A DNA stretch of 5,499 nucleotides from Actinomycetes bacterium (lineage in GTDB: Bacteria > Actinomycetota > Acidimicrobiia > Acidimicrobiales > RAAP-2), in assembly GCA_021826655.1 (NCBI GenBank), contig JAKAZC010000198.1, positions 1 to 5,499 on the forward strand. The letters run 5' to 3'. Below the pieces are notes generated by a model. The model searched no databases, had not been told where the DNA came from, and saw nothing but the letters and a program-made list of their open reading frames with translations. The position numbers and the translations under genes were made by a program. Below, piece after piece: positions 1 to 4,978 of this stretch. How positions within the stretch are numbered: position 1 is the stretch's first letter; every line of letters begins with the position of its first letter.

Positions 1-731
1 CCGGTCTGCAGCGCGTCGTACAGGTCCGCCCTCGTCGACGCGGCGACCCGTACCGCCACCGTCGAGGTGGCGAGCTCGTTGTCGGCCAGCAGCACGAGGG
101 TGGCGTTCACCGCCGCGACGACGTCGGGCGACGGGTCGCGGCAGAGCGCCGACGCCAACCTGGCGGCGATCGACCCGGAGCGAGGTCTCGCGTCGTCGAG
201 CCGTGGCCCATCCGGGGCGGCGATCCGGAGGGAGGACACCATGGTGGCGATCGAACGCCGCGCGGCGCGCAGGACCGCCGCCGGGGCCCGGTCCGATCGC
301 AGCGGATCGGCGGCCCCGCAGAGGAGCACCCCCAGCCGGAGCCGGTCGGAGGCCGCGACGTCGGGCAGGGTGGGGAGCGGTGCGGGCTCCCACGGCGCGG
401 GGTCGGACCGGCCGCTGCACCAGAGGATCTCGGCCACGTCCTCGAACGACGCGGTCGTGGCCAGCTCGGCCGCCGGCGTGCCCCGGTACGCGGGGCCGTC
501 CTCGCGCAGCTGGGTCACCGAGGTGGTGACGGTCGCCAGCCGGGTCTCCACCCGCCGTCCGCCCCGGGCCCGGCGGGCGAGCTGCTCGACGTCGCCGAGC
601 GCGAAGAGGCTCCGCCGGCCGTCCGGGGACCGGTGTGAGACGAGCAGGCCCCGGCTCACGTACGCGTAAAGGGTGGCCGGCTTCACCCCGAGGCGCCGGG
701 CCGCCTCGTTGCTCTGGAGCATGCGGGGCAT
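1..731 (-). CDS. Helix-turn-helix/citrate synthase fusion protein, partial (C-terminus beyond left edge)
   Basis: 243 residues are visible, reading from ATG at 731 down to base 1 with no stop. Residues about 5-52 form a MerR/excisionase-type HTH (NEAARRLGVKPATLYAYVSRGLL, then GRRSLFALGDVEQLARR). From about residue 66 a citrate synthase fold begins: AYRGTPAAELATTASFEDVAEILW matches the family's YRGY.IEELA..SFEEV..LL block, and LLADNELATSTVAVRVAAS (about 214-232) matches the ADHELNASTFAARV block. The window ends just before the expected GPLHGG catalytic loop. Residue 218 is Asn (codon 80-78), where citrate synthases have a substrate-binding His. HTH-citrate synthase fusions are known in actinobacteria, but their role is not settled to my knowledge. 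Seen: the fusion and the His-to-Asn change. Inferred: a transcription factor using the citrate synthase fold as sensor or dimeriser, perhaps for the divergent gene at 851. Residual enzyme activity is possible; the catalytic His and Asp lie outside the window. Confidence 0.9.
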   Translation of the reverse strand, partial: MPRMLQSNEAARRLGVKPATLYAYVSRGLLVSHRSPDGRRSLFALGDVEQLARRARGGRRVETRLATVTTSVTQLREDGPAYRGTPAAELATTASFEDVAEILWCSGRSDPAPWEPAPLPTLPDVAASDRLRLGVLLCGAADPLRSDRAPAAVLRAARRSIATMVSSLRIAAPDGPRLDDARPRSGSIAARLASALCRDPSPDVVAAVNATLVLLADNELATSTVAVRVAASTRADLYDALQT

Positions 732-737
732 CGGCAC

Positions 738-743
738 ATCCTA
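738..743 (-). promoter_or_regulatory. Candidate -10 element (TAGGAT) giving a leaderless start for the HTH-citrate synthase gene
   Basis: On the minus strand TAGGAT fits the actinobacterial TANNNT -10 pattern. It ends 6 bases before the ATG at 731, which is the spacing expected if transcription starts on the start codon (leaderless mRNA, common in actinobacteria). The same bases (GGTAGGA) could instead be read as a Shine-Dalgarno sequence about 7 bases upstream of the ATG; sequence alone does not decide. A TTGATC hexamer lies 19 bases upstream as a weak -35 and overlaps the palindrome at 755-769. Confidence 0.4.
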
Positions 744-754
744 CCGGGACCGAC

Positions 755-769
755 ATTGACTTGATCAAT
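755..769. promoter_or_regulatory. AT-rich palindrome, candidate operator between divergent genes
   Basis: ATTGACTTGATCAAT contains the inverted repeat ATTGA-N5-TCAAT and, inside it, the perfect palindrome TTGATCAA (761-768). It sits in the only AT-rich island (755-774) of an otherwise very GC-rich region, about 24 bases upstream of the HTH-citrate synthase start and about 80 bases upstream of the citrate synthase start. The plus strand also offers TTGACT (756-761) as a -35, without a clear -10 at normal spacing. A dimeric HTH protein could bind here, and the adjacent HTH-citrate synthase is the obvious candidate. That is inferred from position and symmetry only. Confidence 0.4.
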
Positions 770-808
770 ATTTACAGCCGGGCCGATCAGGCCCATCATG
801 GGGAACAG

Positions 809-843
<35 letters not shown>

Positions 844-850
844 TTCGGAG

Positions 851-2014
851 ATGGAGGACGCTCGATCGAACGGTGGCGGCACGCCGGCGCCCGCCGGCCT
901 CGCCGGGGTCGTCGTCGCCGACACCACCATCGGCGACGTGCGGGGGATGGAGGGCTTCTACCACTACCGGCAATACTCGGCGGTCGAGCTGGCGGCCACC
1001 CGCTCCTTCGAGGATGTCTGGCACCTGATGGTGGTGGGCGAGCTACCCGACGCGGCCCGGGCGGCGGCGTTCGGCCGGCAGGTCGCAGGCATGCGGGCGG
1101 TCCCGGCCTCGCTGGCGCGCCTCCTCCCCGACCTGGCCCGGCTGGGCTCCCCGCTCGACGCCCTGCGCACCGGCGTCTCGGTGCTCGGCGCCGAGCTCGG
1201 CTGGCCCCCCGTCCACGACCTCGACGCGGCCGCGCTCCGCTCCGAGACCCTGCGGCTGTGCGCGGTGGTGCCGACAATCCTGGCCACCGCACACCGCACG
1301 GCCCTGGGCAGGGTGCCGGTCCCGCCGCGCGAGGACCTCGCCTACGCCGCCAACTACCTGTGGATGCTGACCGGCACGGAGCCCACGCCGGAGCGGGCGC
1401 GCGCGCTCGAGCAGTACCTCATCGTGGCCATGGACCACGGGTTCAACTCGTCGACGTTCACCGCCCGGGTCATCACGTCCACCGGGGCCGACCTGGCCGC
1501 CGCGGTCTGCGGCGCCGTCGGGGCCCTCTCGGGCCCGCTGCACGGCGGGGCCCCGAGCCGCGCCCTGGCCATGCTCGACGAGATCGGATCACCCGAACGC
1601 GCCGAGGCGTGGATCCGCCGGGCGGTCGAGCGCGGCGACCGGATCATGGGGTTCGGGCACCGGGTCTACCGGACCGACGACCCCCGGGCCCTCTTCCTGC
1701 GCGACGTCGCCGCCGGGCTCGGCGGGCCCCTGGCCGACTTCGCCATGCAGGTGGAGCGCACCGTCGTGGACGTCCTGGCCGAGCTGAAGCCGGGGCGGCA
1801 CCTGTACGCCAACGTGGAGTTCTACGCCGGGGTCGTGATGGACGCCTGCGGCATCGCCCGGGACATGTTCACGCCGACGTTCGCCGCCAGCCGCTCGGTC
1901 GGCTGGTGCGCCAATATCCTCGAACAGGCCGCCGACAGCAAGATCATCCGGCCCTCGGCCCGCTACGTGGGCCCCCCGCCGCCCCAGCCCGTCCCCGCGC
2001 CACCGTCCCGCTGA
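851..2014 (+). CDS. Citrate synthase (type II-like, about 390 aa)
   Basis: 387 residues, normal for the short bacterial citrate/2-methylcitrate synthases. It condenses acetyl-CoA (or propionyl-CoA) with oxaloacetate in the cytoplasm, at the entry of the TCA or methylcitrate cycle. The N-terminal block GLAGVVVADTTIGDVRG (16-32) and SFEDVWHLMVVGELP (52-66) are typical. Active-site features: H196 in MDHGFNSSTFTARV, catalytic H231 in GPLHGGAPSRA, catalytic H270 in GFGHRVYRTDDPRA, and E323 in NVEFYAG at the position where E. coli GltA has catalytic Asp; Glu is a conservative change that I recall in other actinobacterial members. R348 and R371 (RPSARYVGP) fit the substrate- and CoA-binding arginines. 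The enzyme therefore looks active. The C-terminus is a short Pro-rich tail. Acetyl- versus propionyl-CoA preference cannot be told from sequence, and there is no prpB or prpD gene in the window. The gene is divergent from the HTH-citrate synthase fusion and its last 52 bp overlap the opposing gene. Confidence 0.93.
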   Translation: MEDARSNGGGTPAPAGLAGVVVADTTIGDVRGMEGFYHYRQYSAVELAATRSFEDVWHLMVVGELPDAARAAAFGRQVAGMRAVPASLARLLPDLARLGSPLDALRTGVSVLGAELGWPPVHDLDAAALRSETLRLCAVVPTILATAHRTALGRVPVPPREDLAYAANYLWMLTGTEPTPERARALEQYLIVAMDHGFNSSTFTARVITSTGADLAAAVCGAVGALSGPLHGGAPSRALAMLDEIGSPERAEAWIRRAVERGDRIMGFGHRVYRTDDPRALFLRDVAAGLGGPLADFAMQVERTVVDVLAELKPGRHLYANVEFYAGVVMDACGIARDMFTPTFAASRSVGWCANILEQAADSKIIRPSARYVGPPPPQPVPAPPSR

Positions 2015-2817
2015 TCACCGTGGCGTCGGGACGGCGACGCGTCGGGATGCACCTGCACCTCCTCGCGGGCCCCGCCCGGGTGGTCCGGTTCGACGACGGC
2101 GCCGATGGGGACGCGCACGGTGCGCACCTCGGGGCGCGAGGGGAAGAGCGTGACCAGCGGGCTCCCGGCGGCGTCGACCACCGTGGACTCGCCGCAGTAG
2201 CGGCGGCCCGACTCGTAGCCGACCCGGTTCACGTACACGTGCGGCACCCGGTTCTCGATGGCCCGCGCCCGGACGAGGAGAGTGTGCTCCTCCGCATCGC
2301 GGTCCTCGGTCGCGGCGATCGTGACCAGCAGGTCGATGCCCGACCGGGCCACCACACGCGCCGCCTCGGGGAAGGCGAGGTCCCCGGCCATGAGCGGCGC
2401 CACCCGGAGGCCCGCGAGCGACACCACGGCGAACGCCGACCCCGGGCTCAGGTGACGGTGCTCCTCCTCGGCCAGGTGGACCTTGCGGTAGATCCCGGCG
2501 ATCTCACCGTCCGCGTCGACGCACAGCGCGGTGTCCGAGGGGAAGCCGGACAGGCGCTCGGCGAACCCCACGATGACCGCGGTCTGCGAGCGCCGTGCCG
2601 AGTCGCGTATCCGCTCCACCACCCTCGACCCGAGCGGCACGGCGCTCTCGCGGACGAAGCTCAGGCTGTTGCCGCTGAGGAAGAGCTCGGGAAAGACGGC
2701 GATGTCGACGTCGGCGTGCTCGGCCAGCAGCTCCCCCACCAGGTGCGCGCTCGAGATGACGTCGTTCGTAACCGGCTGCAGCTGTGCCAGGAGGACGGTG
2801 GCCGGGTGCTCACCCAT
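1963..2817 (-). CDS. Nitrilase-superfamily (carbon-nitrogen hydrolase) protein lacking the catalytic cysteine
   Basis: 284 residues, the usual size. The nitrilase fold is clear: first strand and helix VLLAQLQPVTNDV, VFPELFLSG with catalytic-type E44, IYRKVHL with K112, EEEHRHLSPGSAF with the second conserved Glu, then VRARAIENRVPHVYVNRVG and CGESTVVDAAGSPL. The third catalytic residue is missing: the family's LICYDLRFPE block reads LMAGDLAFPE here, so the nucleophilic Cys is A144 (codon GCC on the minus strand, 2388-2386) and the next Tyr is Gly. The frame is otherwise intact, so this is not an ordinary pseudogene. Canonical amide or nitrile hydrolysis through a thioester is not expected; it may be a binding, scaffold or regulatory pseudoenzyme. 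ATG 2817 is the most upstream start, with an in-frame TGA (2832-2830) just before it. The Shine-Dalgarno is weak: GGAGGGG is 16 bases away. The gene converges on and overlaps the citrate synthase gene. Confidence 0.88.
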   Translation of the reverse strand: MGEHPATVLLAQLQPVTNDVISSAHLVGELLAEHADVDIAVFPELFLSGNSLSFVRESAVPLGSRVVERIRDSARRSQTAVIVGFAERLSGFPSDTALCVDADGEIAGIYRKVHLAEEEHRHLSPGSAFAVVSLAGLRVAPLMAGDLAFPEAARVVARSGIDLLVTIAATEDRDAEEHTLLVRARAIENRVPHVYVNRVGYESGRRYCGESTVVDAAGSPLVTLFPSRPEVRTVRVPIGAVVEPDHPGGAREEVQVHPDASPSRRHGDQRDGGAGTGWGGGGPT

Positions 2818-2843
2818 GCGTGCTCGCTTTCAACCCCTCCGGC

Positions 2844-2849
2844 ACAGTA
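2844..2849 (-). promoter_or_regulatory. Weak candidate -10 (TACTGT) for the nitrilase-like gene
   Basis: TACTGT on the minus strand fits TANNNT and lies 26 bases upstream of ATG 2817, within the 104-bp gap between the two minus-strand genes. No recognisable -35 is present at 16-19 bases. It is offered because the hairpin at 2887-2915 would otherwise cut this gene off from the upstream promoter. Confidence 0.22.
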
Positions 2850-2886
2850 GAGCCCCTGCGGCGGGAGTGCGGGGATCCCCCGGACC

Positions 2887-2915
2887 CGATCCTCCCGGCA
2901 TCCCCGGGAGGATCG
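2887..2915 (-). terminator. Perfect 12-bp stem hairpin, likely intrinsic terminator without U-tract
   Basis: CGATCCTCCCGG (2887-2898) pairs perfectly with CCGGGAGGATCG (2904-2915) around a 5-base loop. It begins 6 bases after the stop codon of the minus-strand hypothetical gene (TAG at 2924-2922), where a terminator is expected. No T-run follows on either strand, as is common for hairpin terminators proposed in high-GC actinobacteria. It could instead stabilise the mRNA 3' end or attenuate readthrough into the nitrilase-like gene. Confidence 0.6.
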
Positions 2916-2921
2916 CACGGC

Positions 2922-3317
2922 CTACCGGTGCCGGCGGACGATCGCCGTGGACCGCTCGGGGTGCTTGGTGTCGAGATGCACCTCCACCTCGTCGTCGCCC
3001 GGCGGGTCGGTCGGCCGTTCCTGCTCGATGACGATCTCGTCGCGACGCGGCCCGTACATCGCCTGGGCCAGCCCCAGCATCGCCGTGCCCAGCACCCGCC
3101 CGCCGCTCGAGGTGGCCAGGCGGCCCGGCTGCGGCCCTGCGGGCTGCAGGTTCTCGTCGTCGGGGTCGTCGGTGGCGCGCAGCCACGCCAGCCACTGCTC
3201 GTCCGTCCAATCCTGCGCGTCGGCGGGCGGGCCGCCCGGAAGCGGCCCGGGGGCCTGCGGCGAGGGAGCGGGTCCGGGCGCCCCGGGGGTCCCCTCGCGC
3301 TCCGATCGTGACGACAT
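2922..3317 (-). CDS. Small conserved-looking hypothetical protein, 131 aa
   Basis: No function is recognised. Residues about 8-33 are Pro/Gly/Ala-rich and probably disordered. A Trp-rich acidic segment (DWTDEQWLAWLRATDDPDDE, about 36-55) follows. The C-terminal half is better ordered: GGRVLGTAMLGLAQAMYGPR (about 72-91), then a charged segment with EIVIEQERP and EVEVHLDTKHPERSTAIV that looks like two beta strands. I recall similar small proteins with an LGTAMLGL..A.YG core in Acidimicrobiia, all uncharacterised. There is no signal peptide or clear membrane segment. The start is uncertain: GGAGGTGAT, an excellent match to the 16S rRNA tail, overlaps ATG 3317, leaving only two bases between GGAGG and ATG. 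GTG 3320 and a GTG at 3419 are in frame, but the latter would run into the divergent gene. Codon pattern and a terminator-like hairpin just after the stop support a real gene. Confidence 0.72.
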   Translation of the reverse strand: MSSRSEREGTPGAPGPAPSPQAPGPLPGGPPADAQDWTDEQWLAWLRATDDPDDENLQPAGPQPGRLATSSGGRVLGTAMLGLAQAMYGPRRDEIVIEQERPTDPPGDDEVEVHLDTKHPERSTAIVRRHR

Positions 3318-3362
3318 CACCTCCCACGGTACCGCCGCCAGGAGCCACGCGACACTGGTGGC

Positions 3363-3959
3363 GTGGGGAGCGCACCGGATCGGATCACCCCGGCGCGGCT
3401 CCTCGCCCGGGGGCGGCACCTCGAGCTCGCGACACTTGGCTGGAACGTGGTCGGCGTGGCCGTGCTCGCGGTCGCCGCCGTCGCCGCCCGGTCGATCGCG
3501 CTGGCCGGGTTCGGGCTCGACAGCCTCATCGAGATCGGCGCGTCGACGGTCGTGCTCTGGGAGCTCGCCGACGGCGACCGGACCAGGCAGCGACGGGCGC
3601 TGCGGCTGATCGGCGCGGCGTTCGTGGGCCTGGCCGGCTATCTGGCCGTGCAGAGCTCACTCGCGCTCGCACTCGCGTTCCATCCCCGCCACAGCGTGGC
3701 GGGGATCGTGTGGACCGCGGCGACCGCGGCGGTCATGTTCGCCCTCGCGGCCGGGAAGGCGAGGACCGGATCGGCGCTGGGCAACCCGGTCCTGCAGGCC
3801 GAGGGGCGCATCACGACGATCGACGGCATCCTGAGCACGGCCGTCCTCCTCGGCCTGGCGCTGAACGCCTCGCTCGGATGGTGGTGGGCCGATCCCGCGG
3901 CCGGGTACGTGCTCGTGTACTACGCGGTCCGCGAGGCCCGTGATGCGCTCGACGCCTGA
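3363..3959 (+). CDS. Short cation diffusion facilitator-type membrane protein (cation efflux family)
   Basis: 198 residues with about six predicted membrane helices (roughly 23-43, 46-66, 82-104, 112-130, 152-171, 175-190) and no C-terminal cytoplasmic domain. LATLGWNVVGVAVL, LAGFGLDSLIEIGAS and LNASLGWWWADPAAGYVLV are characteristic of a small actinobacterial branch of the cation efflux family, often annotated Co/Zn/Cd transporter. Canonical members move divalent metals out of the cytoplasm in exchange for protons. Compared with E. coli YiiP, the helix-2 metal site DxxxD is D53xxxE57. In helix 5 the Asp of HxxxD is kept (D154), but the His position is Ile/Thr, so the transported ion is uncertain. 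The start is GTG 3363, chosen because a stop (TGA 3309-3311) precedes it in frame with no other start between. AGGAG (3340-3344) is 18 bases away, so initiation may be leaderless or weak. It is divergent from the hypothetical gene by 45 bp. Confidence 0.85.
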   Translation: MGSAPDRITPARLLARGRHLELATLGWNVVGVAVLAVAAVAARSIALAGFGLDSLIEIGASTVVLWELADGDRTRQRRALRLIGAAFVGLAGYLAVQSSLALALAFHPRHSVAGIVWTAATAAVMFALAAGKARTGSALGNPVLQAEGRITTIDGILSTAVLLGLALNASLGWWWADPAAGYVLVYYAVREARDALDA

Positions 3960-4020
3960 GCTCGCGAGCCCGGCGCCGGACGCCATGCGCTCGCCGCCGG
4001 ACCGGCCGGTGGGCCCCGAT

Positions 4021-4026
4021 TAGAGT
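4021..4026 (+). promoter_or_regulatory. Weak candidate -10 (TAGAGT) for the oxidoreductase operon
   Basis: TAGAGT (preceded by GAT) is the only TANNNT-like, relatively AT-rich hexamer in the 112-bp gap 3960-4071. It would give a leader of about 40 bases. No convincing -35 is visible. The rest of the gap holds only GC-rich palindromes such as CCGGCGCCGG (3970-3979), which have no loop and are expected at this base composition. Confidence 0.25.
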
Positions 4027-4060
4027 CCGTCGGGGACGGGCGGATCGTGCCGGGTCCGGT

Positions 4061-4067
4061 GGGGAGG
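4061..4067 (+). promoter_or_regulatory. Shine-Dalgarno GGGGAGG deciding the GTG start at 4072
   Basis: GGGGAGG ends 4 bases before GTG 4072. The luciferase-like fold begins at the next residues (KFSIEMS), so the GTG is preferred over ATG 4090, which would remove the first beta strand. Confidence 0.7.
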
Positions 4068-4071
4068 CGAC

Positions 4072-4977
4072 GTGAAGTTCAGCATCGAGATGTCCGTGCG
4101 CGGCGAGGCCGCAGAGCCGGAGGCGATCGTCGCGACCGCGCAGGCGGCGGAGCGGGCGGGCTTCGACATGCTCGGCTACACGGACCATCCGGCCCCGTCG
4201 CGCAAGTGGCTCGAGGGCGGGGGGCACCCGACGTTCGACCCCTTCGGCGCCCTGTGCTTCCTCGCCGCGGTGACAACCCGCGCCCGGCTGATGACCTACC
4301 TGGCGGTCCTTCCCTACCGGAACCCCCTCCTGCTGGCCAAGTCGGTTGCCACCGTCGATCGCCTTTCCGGCGGCCGCTTCACGATGGTGGCGGGCACCGG
4401 CTACCTGCGTTCGGAGTTCGGCGCGCTCGGCCGGTCCTTCGAAAACCGCAACGAGCTCTTCGACGAGGCGGTGGACGTGATCCGCGGCGTCTACCGCGAA
4501 CCGGCGTTCGTCCACGAGGGCAGCGACTTCACCGCCCGGGGCGTCGCCGGCGACCCCGCCCCCGTGCAGCTCCCCCACCCGCCGATCTGGATCGGCGGGA
4601 GCAGCAGGGCCAGCCGGCGGAGGGTCGCCCGGTTCGGCGACGGGTGGGCCCCCCTCATGAACACCGAGGCGTTCGCCGCCACGGTGCGCTCGGCGCCGCT
4701 GGTGACCCTCGACGACCTGGCCGCGGCCATCCACGATCTGCACGAGCTGGTGGAGGCGGAGGGCCGCGACCCCGCGGGGGTGAGCATTCAGGTGGACGGC
4801 CTGGGCTCCGTCGACGGTCCGTTCGACGTCGCGTCGGAACGGGTGGCCGCGCTCGAGGCGCTCGGGGTCACCCATGTCGTGGTGCGACCGCCCAGCGGTC
4901 CGACGGCCAAGGTGGTCGAAGCGCTCGAGGCGTTCGGTTCGGCGGTCATCGGGGCCGGGCGGGGGGGTCGTCCGTAG
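4072..4977 (+). CDS. Luciferase-like (LLM class) oxidoreductase, probably F420-dependent
   Basis: 301 residues, typical for the short F420-dependent LLM oxidoreductases (TIGR03619-like). It is a TIM barrel: MKFSIEMS first strand; AAERAGFDMLGYTDHP (25-40); FDPFGALCFLAAVTTRARLM (55-74); the hallmark segment LPYRNPLLLAKSVATVDRLS followed by GGRFTMVAGTGYLRSEFGALG (80-120); FENRNELFDEAVDVIRGVY (123-141); PHPPIWIGGSS and RRVARFGDGWAPL (169-195); final ALGVTHVVV (263-271). Members transfer hydride or oxygen using F420 or FMN. The substrate is not deducible, and nothing here separates F420 from FMN with certainty, though the fold subgroup and likely actinobacterial host favour F420. It is a soluble cytoplasmic protein with no signal. 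The gene is followed after one base by an isochorismatase-fold gene, so the two are very likely cotranscribed and translationally coupled. Confidence 0.9.
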   Translation: MKFSIEMSVRGEAAEPEAIVATAQAAERAGFDMLGYTDHPAPSRKWLEGGGHPTFDPFGALCFLAAVTTRARLMTYLAVLPYRNPLLLAKSVATVDRLSGGRFTMVAGTGYLRSEFGALGRSFENRNELFDEAVDVIRGVYREPAFVHEGSDFTARGVAGDPAPVQLPHPPIWIGGSSRASRRRVARFGDGWAPLMNTEAFAATVRSAPLVTLDDLAAAIHDLHELVEAEGRDPAGVSIQVDGLGSVDGPFDVASERVAALEALGVTHVVVRPPSGPTAKVVEALEAFGSAVIGAGRGGRP

Positions 4978-4978
4978 G

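Noticed and set aside
67..669. Plus-strand open frame of 200 codons
   Set aside because: It is antisense to the HTH-citrate synthase fusion, which has clear homology; the Ser/Arg/Ala-rich composition is typical of a GC-rich shadow frame.
1258..2850. 530-codon plus-strand open frame
   Set aside because: Long only because stops are rare at this GC content; it overlaps citrate synthase in another frame and is antisense to the nitrilase-like gene, with Arg/Gly/His-rich low-complexity content.
2871..2880. GGGGATCCCC palindrome near the hairpin
   Set aside because: A loop-less GC-rich palindrome, common by chance here; the adjacent 12-bp stem-loop is the better structure.
3344..3362. GCCAC...GTGGC inverted repeat before the cation efflux start
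   Set aside because: Only 5 bp of stem with a 9-base loop, expected by chance in this composition.
3318..3419. Upstream GTG 3419 as start of the small hypothetical gene
   Set aside because: It would overlap the divergent cation efflux coding sequence by 57 bp and lacks a well-spaced ribosome binding site.
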